Shown here: positions 30,401 through 39,522 of the stretch, piece by piece | Numbering within the stretch: position 1 is the first letter of the stretch | How the letters are laid out: every line of letters begins with the position of its first letter | NCBI GenBank assembly: GCA_023630585.1 | Contig: CM042551.1 | Coordinates: forward strand, 21,806,501-21,870,500 | Length of the DNA stretch: 64,000 bases | Source: Cranoglanis bouderius | Taxonomy: Eukaryota; Chordata; Actinopteri; Siluriformes; Cranoglanididae | Direction: 5' to 3' | Position numbers and translations under genes: made by a program | The notes under the pieces: model-generated | What the model was told of the DNA's origin: nothing | Seen by the model: the letters and a program-made list of their open reading frames with translations, nothing else | Databases searched by the model: none

Positions 30401-30816
30401 CTATTGGTGCAGAGGAGGGGCTCCAGCAGGTGGAAAAATCCCTGCCTCTGCCCCCGCCTACATGGTGCGTAGACCCCTATGGCCCTGTAGCTCTGCCCCC
30501 TCCACCTCCCATCTACACACAATACCCTCCCCGGCACCACCGACACCACCGACTCCACCACCCAATCAAAAGAACTAAACAATATTCCCACCCCATCCCC
30601 CCTCCCATCCCCCACCCCCCAAACGGCAGGCCCCAAGTCCCACCCCCTTGAAAATTCCCTCTCGTCTTCCCCAGAACTCAAATGGCACTCTTGTAAAAAT
30701 AAAATATCAAAATAAAATGACCTTAAACTCAAAAACACTGCAGCCCTCTTCAGGGGCTGCTTAATGCCCCTCACGTTGAGGGTTGCCGTTGTCAAAGTTG
30801 ACACGGTATATGCCAA
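27424..30816 (-). CDS. Keno-A ORF2 polyprotein: endonuclease, reverse transcriptase, zinc knuckle (1130 aa)
   Basis: The N-terminal APE-type endonuclease is at residues about 10-225: TLNVRG (Asn14), QECHL (Glu43), GVYAP, GGDFN at 144-148, GHTW and SDH 216-218. The RT is at about 480-760: WRPITLLTADYKIFAKML, motif A SLDQEKAFDRV (Asp578), GVRQGCPLSP 634-643, and SAYADDATLFL (YADD 681-684). The C-terminal Cys-His motif is CPVGCGGEETIEHAMWSC: Cys990, Cys994, His1002, Cys1007, as in Tx1/L1-type elements. It nicks the target and copies the element RNA. No stop interrupts it. A TTAGGG-type triplet inserts VRVRVR before GLLPP. ORF1 ends 220 nt upstream. Confidence 0.9.
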   Translation of the reverse strand: MAYTVSTLTTATLNVRGIKQPLKRAAVFLSLRSFYFDILFLQECHLSSGEDEREFSRGWDLGPAVWGVGDGRGDGVGILFSSFDWVVESVVSVVPGRVLCVDGRWRGQSYRAIGVYAPCRRGQRQGFFHLLEPLLCTNRLILVGGDFNVDIDTEGGRELAQVISGAGLVDLFREVEPQASGHTWRNSRGNSSRLDLLFVAGRVTVQSCLLRPFWASDHCMVISSICVDGKQRGRGSWRLNASIVRDPHFVEVFRQLYVGWRRLRMLYGSQTEWWEDLKKRVAILCRWWGQEMAKRKREKARQWSWQLQRAWQDGDQVRLREASEALRAHYEAEAHSYFVQAGRQALEQDERPTRYFFSSVKSRQRGSYIEGLREGAHVQTSIDKMLDVARAFYSDLFQRRESREDLAAGFLEVIAGRLPDGDASELEGQVSLEEVEGAMLSLKTGVAPGCDGLPAEWYRTFWPLVGPDLLAVYREAVRVRVRGLLPPSARVGHIALLHKKGDRADLANWRPITLLTADYKIFAKMLVRRLRRVIASAVHPDQTCGVPGRMCSMNLALVRDALVWAEQRRVPLALLSLDQEKAFDRVSHVFLFTLLERMGFGPDFVAMVRLLYAGAGSHVAINGFLSELIVQRGGVRQGCPLSPMLYVLYLEPLVERLRREPAFQGLHIPGAGGVRAKVSAYADDATLFLGRDEDFCAVGRVLEAFSNANGARVNRGKSSVLCAGAWAGRTEVPGGFSLCQDGLKILGVVFWREGSAQKNWDTALRKLQARAESWGRRDLSLTGRVVAVNADLLAGLNHLAYVFPVPFVTGRRLERLIFTFIWGGRNEQVARVRMYMEREEGGRGVACAPLKTMAMYVAFLARLVRGSEGHMASLFAKFWLGFSLREVIPWRGTAPWSTDRPWHYQKVAEFLRDRPWCLVLDHRKLYRKWRDCCAAQTSVAPPRMPGIDWAALQPKWLDGASKDLHWLGALGRLPVRERLHRHGVCRSPLCPVGCGGEETIEHAMWSCPVATHFWRRVSEWWAAGGGADIHRDLVLYGSGLERIEPERARPLWQAVSVAKCVLWGTRCECIRSLSPRVNQGSLFRAFRARLRKVGQGEDGGQGFVRVGVGGVQAGGSSGVTVVGDPWWPQQ

Positions 30817-31035
30817 ACATCCAACTTAAACATAAACCAACAAAATAAACAATATTTTAAGAAAACTGAACTAAACATAACAATCAACATAAGCAACATC
30901 ATAACCTCCCCCCGGTACCTCCCCCCCCACCCATTCATTCTCCCGGCCCTCCTCCCCACCTCCCCAACCCACCCAAGGCCCCACCCTACGCTGCCTTAGT
31001 CCCCCGATATGTCCCATGAGTCCTCCAATTTTCCC

Positions 31036-32499
31036 CTACCCATTCCCCTCCGCCCCCCCACCTCCACCTCCACCTGAGGCCCTCCTTTTTGACATCACCT
31101 GTGTCCATCCCTCCTCCACCTCCTCCCTGGCTTCCTCCCCCCGAGATTGCTCCCCCCCAATGTCCGAGTCTAATGCAAGCGGGAACGGCTGCTCCCCCCC
31201 CGCTTGTTCCTCCTCACCTCCAGATTCCGCCTGCACCTCCTCCGGCGAGAAGAGGCTGAACTCTTGCCTTTCCTCGACCCGAGTTCTTTTCGGCTCCCTC
31301 TCCTCCACCGCCGCCTCTGCTGCCCTGGTTTGGCGGCTTTTGTTGGTCTCAGCCACCACACTCAATTCCAGCAAATCCAGGCTGTTGGAGGACTCCATGG
31401 TCGCCCAGTCCGGCTGGACCGGTGACAGGGCTGCCCTTAAGTCCTCCATCGCTTCCACCCAACTCTGCCCTGGGATTTCCTCCAGTGGCAGCTCCTCCAG
31501 CATCCCTGCGAGGCCTGAAGAGCCCTCTCCCGGCGACAGGGCCTCTGTTGCCTGGCCTGGCCCCTGGGTCTGGGTGCTGGCGCCGTTCTCTGCCTGCGGG
31601 ACCTCTGCTGCCTGGCTCGTTGGTTGCGCTGCTGCATCCTTTGCTGGTCTCACCTCCTTCGCTGGTTCTGCCTGTTGCCGACTTGGACCGGCTTCTTCCG
31701 CCCCACGAGGCAGACGCCCAGCCTCAGCTACCTCGTCGAAGAGGCTAGCATAGGTACCGATCCGCGAGGGGCAGCGGCGGTACAGGTGCTCCTCGCTCCC
31801 ACAGAGGCTGCAGGTCTTTGGTGCCCCGCAGTTCGCTGCTACGTGGCCCTCCGCCTGACACAGGTGGCACCTCCTCCCAGTGCAGGCCTCCTTAGTGTGG
31901 CCCAGCGCTCCACACTTCCAGCAGAAGAGAGGCTGTCCAGGGTAGTGGAGGAAGCCCCGGTTAGGCCCGATGGCGAAACTGCCAGGAAGGTGAAGCAGAC
32001 CTCCCGGCATCGCCGGGTCCACCCTCAGCTTGACCTGGAACCTCCTCTTGCCCGTCCAGATCCCGAATCTGCCCCGGATCCTCTCCGCCACCGAAACGGA
32101 GGAGCAGTACCTGCCGAGGAACACCCTGATGTCTTCATCCGCCACGTAAGGGTTATAAAGGTGCACCGTGACAGGAACCTCCTCCCTCGCGAAGAGCGGC
32201 ACGAAGCGCAGGCCACGAAGCACTTCCTCCTCCGGCGTCCCAGAGCACCGCTCGTAGAAGGCCGTGCAGTCCGTGAACGCAGCAAAGGTGATGTCCAGGA
32301 ACCCAGACGCAGCAAAGTCTTGCAGGCAGAAGATCTTCCCTGGTGCGATCTTACAGAAGTCCCGCAGAATCCTCAGAACGACCCAATCCCATCCGAAACG
32401 CTTCTTGACGTCTCCCTCAGCGTCCTTCCGTAGCTCCACTCTGACTGAGTGTCGAAGCCGCACCCCACGGGCCGGCCGAACTTCGCCTTCACTGCTCAT
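31036..32499 (-). CDS. Keno-A ORF1 nucleic-acid-binding protein (487 aa)
   Basis: Three CX2CX4HX4C knuckles are at residues 193-206 (CWKCGALGHTKEAC), 211-224 and 230-243. They follow a conserved N-terminal region (KKRFGWDWVVLRILRDFCK, LGRYCSSVSVAERI) and precede a low-complexity acidic/Gln tail. This ORF1 type packages LINE RNA. The ATG lies 26 nt into the element, only about 58 nt from the U2 transcription start. Intact in this copy. Confidence 0.88.
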   Translation of the reverse strand: MSSEGEVRPARGVRLRHSVRVELRKDAEGDVKKRFGWDWVVLRILRDFCKIAPGKIFCLQDFAASGFLDITFAAFTDCTAFYERCSGTPEEEVLRGLRFVPLFAREEVPVTVHLYNPYVADEDIRVFLGRYCSSVSVAERIRGRFGIWTGKRRFQVKLRVDPAMPGGLLHLPGSFAIGPNRGFLHYPGQPLFCWKCGALGHTKEACTGRRCHLCQAEGHVAANCGAPKTCSLCGSEEHLYRRCPSRIGTYASLFDEVAEAGRLPRGAEEAGPSRQQAEPAKEVRPAKDAAAQPTSQAAEVPQAENGASTQTQGPGQATEALSPGEGSSGLAGMLEELPLEEIPGQSWVEAMEDLRAALSPVQPDWATMESSNSLDLLELSVVAETNKSRQTRAAEAAVEEREPKRTRVEERQEFSLFSPEEVQAESGGEEEQAGGEQPFPLALDSDIGGEQSRGEEAREEVEEGWTQVMSKRRASGGGGGGGAEGNG

Positions 32500-32525
32500 T
32501 GGTTTTAGATCAAGATTTGCTCAGA

Positions 32526-32557
32526 ACTTGATCTTAGCCAAAAGGCCGAGAAGCGAT
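32526..32557 (-). pseudogene. U2 snRNA 5' end (32 nt) at the Keno-A 5' junction
   Basis: Minus reads ATCGCTTCTCGGCCTTTTGG then CTAAGATCAAGT, identical to the vertebrate U2 5' end through nt 32. The remaining U2 resumes at 27000. No convincing PSE is visible in the first 80 bp upstream. Confidence 0.92.
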
Positions 32558-34015
32558 ACCGACAACTCCAAACAACAAACGGTGACATTCCACAGGACAG
32601 TAAACCTGAGGACGGCAACCACCAAAACAAAAGGAAAATGATAATGAATGCAGAAAACGGACCAATCAGAGACGAGAATACAAAATCCTCTGCGCTACAA
32701 ACTCACACTGGTTTAGAAAGTAGTTTTCAAAACAAACCTTAAACTGGATAAACATCCTTCCATTGTAACGATTAACACAAGACAAACCAAATGCGTGGAA
32801 TTTAAAAAGATGTTGTTAAACTTAACACGAGTTATACAACATTCCCTCTCAGTGGCCAAATGTGGTATTGCGGGAGAAAGCAGCTCAGGGAGGATAAAAG
32901 GTCAACCGTCTACAATAGCTGCAACTCCATGTAAAACTTTTTCACGAGGATTTCTTGGCGAAAAGATGATAAATTATGGGCAGTAGTATTAATACATGTA
33001 AACTAAACGGTCAGAATTACCAAACAGGTACTGAATGCCAATTTCACTAGAAATACCGACTTATTGTAATTACCAAGAAACCCTTCACGTTTTTTTTTTT
33101 TTTTTTCGTGGTACAAAGGACAAACATTGTGCCAATAAAATATATTTAGCTTTATAAAACACCAACGCCGCTCTCCTCCGCCCCAAATTTACTAAAAAGG
33201 AAAAGAAGTTCATCTTTACACATGCAGTCACTCATCATCCGCCATTTTCAAACAGCACTTTATACAGGCCTGCTCGATCATATACAGCGCCGCCTACCTT
33301 CATTTCATTTCATTTATTCAGGACGTACAGTATTTTCCACCGTCATGTATTAAAAGATACTTTTGTCTCCCCAAACAAAACAAAAAGAAAAACACAACAA
33401 AATGCATACCTACCACAATGTCACGAGTATCTAAAGGACAGTCTTGAGCCAGCAATCCAAACTGCTCTGACGGTAAAATTAAGAGAAAATTGCAATCACC
33501 TGCTGCTACAGAATCAAGTTCCGCTCCACAACAGTGCCACCTAGGGGTGTAATAAGACTCTGTCCACTTCCATGCTCTTCTGTACATGTGGATCATAATG
33601 ATTGCATTAGAATCTGCCGGGGAAAAAAGAGAAAGTTAAAGAGAAAGAAAAACAAAAAAAACAAAGCACTTAACTCGAGATCTCACTTGCTCTTTCACAT
33701 TGCGAGCAGGTGTCAACGAGTGACTGAGTAAAAGGAAACCCGCAAACTGTCCACCCTACATATTAAACAATAGAGATTCATTGCTTGTGTTGTATCTACA
33801 CTTATTTTGAGGTTATATTCCAGCATTTATGTGGAGGCTCACAAATTAACAAATGGGGAAAACATTCTCTGACAGTCTAGGGGCAAATTTAAAATCTAAC
33901 GCCAACAACTGTCCCCATAATGAGATTATGGTTTAGAATATGTCATACATGTCTATATACTCTACAAAAGGAGAAAAAAAAACAGCATGTGCTCAGTGGA
34001 GATAAGTGGCCAGAC
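32558..34015. other. U2 upstream region and unassigned DNA
   Basis: Presumed U2 promoter flank, then AT-rich DNA. A 15-nt T run is at about 33090. No ORF of note. An ACCAATCAG CCAAT-like motif occurs at about 32669. Confidence 0.4.
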
Positions 34016-34031
34016 GACTTAAGCCGTGAAA

Positions 34032-37000
34032 TCATCTTTTCCTTTCGGCTGTTCCCTTCAGGGGTCGCCACAGCGAATCATCTGCCTCCATCTAGCCCTA
34101 TCCCCTGCATCCTCTTCTCTCAGACCGACTACCTTCACGTCCTCCTTCACCACGTCCATAAACCTCCTCTTTGGTCCTCCTCTCGGCCTCCTGCCCGGCA
34201 GCTCTAACCTTGGCATCCTTTTACCGATATGTTCACTCTCCCTCCTCTGAACATGTCCAAACCATCTCAACCTGGCCTCTCTAACTTTGTCTCCAAAACA
34301 TCTCACATGGGCTGTCCCTCTGACGTACTCATTCCTGATCCTATCCATCCTCGTCACGCCCAAAGAGAACCTCAACATCTTCAGCTCTGCTACCTCTAAC
34401 TCTTCCCCCTGTCTTTGCCTCAGTGCAACTGTCTCCAAACCATACAACATCGCTGGTCTCACTACTGTCCTGTACACCTTTCCTTTCATTCGTGCCGGTA
34501 CTCTTTTATCACACAACAGACCTGACACTTTTCTCCACCCATTCCAACCTGCCTGCACACGCTTCTTCACCTCTTTTCCACACACCCCGTTGCTCTGGAC
34601 TGTTGTACTTAAAATCCTGCACCTTCTTTATCTCTTCTCCCTGTAACCTCGCTGTTCCACTTGGATCCCTCTCATTCACACACCTGTATTCTGTCTTGCT
34701 GCGACTAACCTTCATTCCTCTTCTCTCCAGAGCAAACCTCCACCTCTCTAGAGTTTCCTCCACCTGCTCCCTGCTCTCACTACAGATCGCGTCGTCATCC
34801 GCAAACATCATAGTCCATGGAGATTCCTGTCTGACCTCATCCGTCAGCCTGTCCATCACCACCGCAAACAAGAAGGGGCTCAGAGCCGATCCTTGATGCA
34901 GTCCCACCTTCACCGTGAACTCCTCTGTCACACCTACCGCACACCTTACCACTGTCCTACTGCTCTCATACATATCCTGCACCACTCTAACATACTTCTC
35001 TGCCACTCCAGACCTCCTCATACAATACCACAGCTCCTCTCTTGGCACCCGGTCATATGCTTTCTCTAAATCTACAAAGACACAACGCAGCTCTTTCTGA
35101 CCCTCTCTGTACTTCTCCATCAACATTCTCAAAGCAAATATTGCATCTGTAGTGCTCCTTCTTGGCATGAAACCATACTGCTGCTCACTTCTCCCCTTAG
35201 CCTTGCTTCCACTGCTCTTTCCCACAGCTTCACTGTATGGCTCATCAGCTTAATACCTCTGTAGTTTCCACAACTCTGCACAACTCTTTTTTGTTCTTAA
35301 AAATCGGCACCAAAACACTTCTCCTCCCTTCCTCAGGCATCCTCTCACTCTCCAAGACCTCGTTGAACAACCTAGTTAAAAACTCTACTGCCATCTCTCC
35401 TAGACACTTCCATACCTCCACTGGTATGTCATCAGGACCAACTGCCTTTCCTCTCTTCATGCGCTTCAAAGCTCTCCTAACTTCACCCTTGCTAATCCTT
35501 TCTACTTCCTGCTCAACAATATTTGCCTCTACTACTCTTCGCTCTCTGTCATTTTCCTCATTCATCGGTTCCTCAAAGTACTCCTTCCATCTTTCCCTCA
35601 CCCTCCTGTCGACACATTTCCATCTCTATCTTTAATCACTCTAACCTGCTGCACATCCTTACCATCTCTGTCCCTCTGCCTCGCCAACGGATACAAATCC
35701 CGCTCACCTTCCTTACTGTCTAACCTTGCACACATGTCCTCATAAGCTTTCTGTTTGGCCTTTGCCACCTTTATCTTAACCTCATGCTGCATCTCCCTAT
35801 ATTCCTGTCTACTTTCCTCCGTCCTCTCACTGTCCCACTTCTTCCTAGCTAACCTCTTCCTCTGGATACTCTCCTGAACTTCCTCATTCCACCACCAAGT
35901 CTCCTTTCCTCCTTCCAGATGACACACCTAGCACCTTCCTACCTGTCTCCCTGATCACTTTGGCTGTAGTAGACCAGTCATCTGGAAGCACCTCCTGACC
36001 ACCTAAAGCCTGTCTCAACTCCTCCCGGAAGACCGCACAGCACTCTTCCTTTTCCAACTTCCACCACTTTGTCGCCTGCTCTGCCTTTGCTTTCTTCATC
36101 TTCCTCACCACCAGAGTCATCTTACACACCACCATCCTGTGCTGTCTAGCTACACTCTCTCCTACCACTACTTTGCAATCGCTAATCTCCATCAGATTAC
36201 AGTGTCTACATAAGATATGGTCCACCTGTGCGCTCCTGCCCACCGCTCTTATACGTCACCCTGTGTTCCTGCCTCTTCTGAAAGTAGGTGTTCACCACTG
36301 CCATCTCCAAACTTTTAGCAAAGTCTACCAACCTCCGTCCTTCTGGGTTCCTTACCTGAAGACCAAACCTGCCCATCACTTCCTCATCCCCACTATTCCC
36401 TTCACCAACATGTCCATTAAAGTCTGCCCCCATCACCACTCTCTCACCTCTGGGAACACTCTGCATCACTTCCTCAAGCTCGCTCCAGAATCTGTCTTTC
36501 TCCTCTTGCTCACAACCTACTTGTGGAGCGTAAGCACCAACAACATTCAACATCACACCTTCAATTTCCAGCTTCGGACTCATCAACTTATCTGACACTC
36601 TCTTTACCTCCAGGACATTCTTCACAAACTCCTCCTTCGGGATCACACCTACGCCATTTCTCTTCCTGTCCACACCATGATAAAACGGTTTAAACCCTGC
36701 TCCAATGCTTCTAGCCTTGCTCCCTTTCCACCTGGTCATCTGGACACACAGAATGTCGACTTTCCTCCTCCGCATCATATCTACCAGCTCTCTGCCTTTA
36801 CCCGTCATCGTACCAACATTCAAAGTCCCTACTTTCAGTCCTAAACTCCTGCCTTTCCTCTTCTCTCTCTGCCTACGGACACACCTTCCTCCTCTCCTTC
36901 TTCGACCAACAGTAGCCCGATTTCCGCCAGTGCCCTGTGGGTCAACGGCACTGATGGCGGTCGTCGTTAACCCGGGCCCCAACCGATCCGGTGTGGAAGT

Positions 37001-37135
37001 CATGTTAGAGATTGGCATATTGAATCTGGCAAACGTTTTACGTCGGATGCCCTTCCCGACACAACCCTCTCTATTTATCCGGGCTTGGGACCGGCACAAA
37101 AAGTACACTGGCTTGTGACCTCCTGTGGCTAGATT
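34032..37135 (-). mobile_element. RTE-type LINE, near full length, 16-bp target duplication
   Basis: It is flanked by gacttaagccgtgaaa at 34016-34031 and 37136-37151. The element reads on the minus strand, is about 3.1 kb, and ends (3') in gaaaagatga. It has an endonuclease followed by an RT with several frameshifts. The perfect long duplication indicates retrotransposition by target-primed reverse transcription. Confidence 0.88.
34058..37108 (-). pseudogene. RTE endonuclease-reverse transcriptase, frameshifted
   Basis: The endonuclease is at 37108-36206: TLNVGTMTGKGRELVDMM, ERVVMGADFNGHVGEG, NTYFQKRQEHRVTYKSGG. The frame then breaks (about 36240, 35900, 35600, 35240, 34550). The RT pieces are GPDDIPVEVWKCLGE (35.4 kb), VFVDLEKAYDRVPREELW with motif A, VGLHQGSALSPFLFA, and FADDDAICS as the YADD equivalent (34.8-35.1 kb). 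The C-terminal tail is at 34058-34585. Motifs identify the RTE clade. At least four frameshifts make it inactive. Confidence 0.85.
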
Positions 37136-37151
37136 GACTTAAGCCGTGAAA

Positions 37152-37885
37152 CGGCAGACAGTATTCAGAAGTCTTATAGATCTGTTTCCAGATGGCCACA
37201 CACACCTGTCAAACATATCACCAGTGTGCAGATGAGAAAGTTTAGGAATCACATTTATGATAAGAAGACCCAAGTAAGTTGTATGAAACACAAAGAATGG
37301 AATAATAATTGAATACTGTTCAAATAACTTTTTCGGCACACTGGTTCTCTCATGATAAAACCTGTACATCAGAGAGTCTAGATATGCATCACCTTAATAT
37401 CCGTTATGCGGGAGTCAAGAACGTCCACCAGAAATCCGTCATGGCTGGATGACACTCATTTAATAAAGCTTATTAAATCTGCCCCACAGTCCCCATCTGC
37501 AGTCAGGCCGAAGCCTTCTGCACTAAGAAGGTACGTACAAGTATACATAATGCAATGAGGTTTTTTGTTTTTTGTTTTTTTTGTTCAGATGTTACATTTG
37601 ACCTTTTGGAAACTGTTTTGAATAGATATACATTCACATGACAATCTACCATCGATATCTCAATCTGAAGAAGCTGTCTGGAGAGGGTAAAGGCAAAGCT
37701 GAGTGGTTTACAGTACCAGCATAGGCAATGAGTATTCCCAGATTGTCTCATTTGTTCTTACTTGTGAAGAGTCCACTGAATGTCTGGAGCCCATGTGTCG
37801 TGGAGTAACGGACAGATTCCAGCAGGCCAATCATGCCTGTGTCTAAGATCTTGTATTCTGACCGTAAGTGTTGTCGTGCGCAACA
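37152..37885. other. Unassigned DNA next to truncated U1
   Basis: No element recognised. The minus strand of 37760-37885 has an open stretch (SEYKILDTGMIGLLESVRYS) ending near a GTAAG, which could be an exon or chance. Confidence 0.25.
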
Positions 37886-37942
37886 CCTCGCCCTGGGTGA
37901 ACCACCTTCCTGATCGTGGTATCTCCTCTGCCAGGTAAGTAT
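37886..37942 (-). pseudogene. Truncated U1 snRNA (first 57 nt)
   Basis: Minus starts ATACTTACCTGGCAGAGGAG (one change from the complete copy) and matches through CCCAGGGCGAGG, then breaks into unrelated DNA. Stem-loops II-IV, the Sm site and the 3' box are lost. The promoter upstream is the same as for the complete U1. Confidence 0.9.
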
Positions 37943-37982
37943 GAATTCCACCTCCGTCGGCTACCGACCGCACCACAGCGCA

Positions 37983-38004
37983 CACTGTTTACCATCATGG
38001 TGAA
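37983..38004 (-). promoter_or_regulatory. PSE of the truncated U1
   Basis: Same TTCACCATGATGGTAAACAG sequence and spacing as the intact gene. Confidence 0.6.
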
Positions 38005-38139
38005 GAACACAGCACTGAACATTACACAAACATCCGAGGCTAAGACACTGCAGTCTAAAAGTGCTGCACACATTATACTAGTTTTATTATACATAAAGCT
38101 GTGGGGTCGTTTATTCTCTTAGCAACGACAGTACAAGAC

Positions 38140-38156
38140 TTCCCATGATGCACTGC
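38140..38156. promoter_or_regulatory. Distal ZNF143/STAF-type site, native position
   Basis: TTCCCATGATGCACTGC at about -198 to -214 from the truncated U1 start, without the Tc1 insertion. Confidence 0.55.
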
Positions 38157-38991
38157 TTCTGAATACGTAATGAGACCCACAATGTTCTTCAGGAAACTGC
38201 TTTTTTTAATTGTAGCACGTACACCAAAATCACAACAGCCAGTCGAGCAGAAACAGCGCATTGCTGCACGGTAAGCAATGAGAGTCAGTCATTTTTTATT
38301 TTTTTAAATTTTTTTTTATGAAGACTGTTTTAAAGCCTCGGTACAGATTGCCCCGCCCCCTGGTGTGCAGATCAGGTACCGCCAAAACAAAAGACGACTT
38401 CTCTACAAGAAATCTCCATTCCATTCATTTTATTACCAAATAACGGGGGTAGAAAATCTGCTTTCAACTTTATACTTCATTCAAAATGACTATATAATAA
38501 CAACTATATGAACAAAGATCGCTGAACAAACACGCATGAGAGCGGAATTTTGTGTCCGACCGGTAATAAAGAGTCCGGATAGATAGATCCGTCTGCCATA
38601 AATGATGGCTGCTGTATTAATTTATTATTGATAGTAATAATAACAACAAAAACAACAAGGTTAATAAATCAACAACAACTATCTGGTTAAGTTAGATCGT
38701 AGTCATGAAATAAATATTTTTGTTATATCCAGAAAATAAACTACTTTACTGTGCGCTTATCATCGGGTACAGTTTGGTTTAAAAATGCAGCCAAAATGTG
38801 TGTAAAAGTACAGGCTCCACTTGCACAAAAGCACACTGGCCCCGAACAACGTTAAAAGCCCTTTCCTGAGGTGAACTGTGAATTGAGTGAGATCACAGAC
38901 AGCTCAAATGCCGAAAGCCAGAAACAAAGTGCACCGCGTGCACTCACATATAAGCGCTTAGCAAAAGCACCAGACCGATATAAAGACATTA

Positions 38992-39003
38992 TCTTTCTTT
39001 GAC
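38992..39003 (-). terminator. U2 3' box, second unit
   Basis: GTCAAAGAAAGA on minus, about 10 nt after the second U2 3' end. Confidence 0.6.
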
Positions 39004-39012
39004 AGTATAGAG

Positions 39013-39164
39013 GAGGTGCACCGTTCCCGGAAGTACTGCAATACCGGGTCGATGCGCGGAGTGGACAGAGCAAGCCCCTATTCCATCTCCCTGTTCCAAA
39101 AATCAATTTAATATATGGTCCCGAGGTAGGGGACGTATCAGATATTAAACTGATAAGATCAGAT
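39013..39164 (-). pseudogene. U2 snRNA 3' portion, split by Keno-B
   Basis: Minus from 39164 reads ATCTGATCTTATCAGTTTAA, then ATCTGATACGTCC to CGGTGCACC: the same 152-nt part of U2 as in the first unit. The junction is at the same base, next to an A/T-rich element tail. Confidence 0.9.
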
Positions 39165-39522
39165 TTTTTAAAAATTTTTTATTTTTATTTACACAAATCT
39201 TCCACATCAATCTTTTAGCAATTCTTCAACATAAACAAAAATATACATTCATTAACATAACATTGCCTCTCCATTTCATTCAAACATGAACCTCAACAAT
39301 GATATCTGCCATCCTTAAACATACATTGTTTCCATATCGCCTATTCATTCGAATACATCATCAAACATATTTTATCCCCCTTACTTACAGCATTTAAACT
39401 ATGCCATTTAAACATTTCATACTTTATACAAACCACACACAAGTTTAACACCCATTCCCATCCCCCGTGACACCTACAGAACCTAAAACCTCAATTAAAA
39501 CCCCGAATTCCTAAACCCGATC

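Larger units (their letters stand above)
27001..32525 (-). mobile_element. Keno-type (Tx1 clade) U2-targeting LINE, copy A, apparently full length
   Basis: A 5.5 kb non-LTR element lies between U2 nt about 32 and nt about 37, with ORF1 (CCHC) and ORF2 (endonuclease, RT, C-terminal knuckle) in order on the minus strand. It ends in a 20-nt poly(A) (27001-27022 on plus as T). Keno is the known fish Tx1-clade family specific for U2 snRNA genes. Copy A has an only about 26-nt leader before ORF1 and no visible stop in either ORF. Confidence 0.88.

Noticed and set aside
32558..32640. Candidate U2 PSE (TCACCGTTTGTTG at about -28)
   Set aside because: Too close to the start for a PSE; no convincing alternative at -55.
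27537..32641. Numerous plus- and minus-frame ORFs over Keno-A (up to 269 codons)
   Set aside because: Shadows of the GC-rich ORF1/ORF2, with no motifs of their own.
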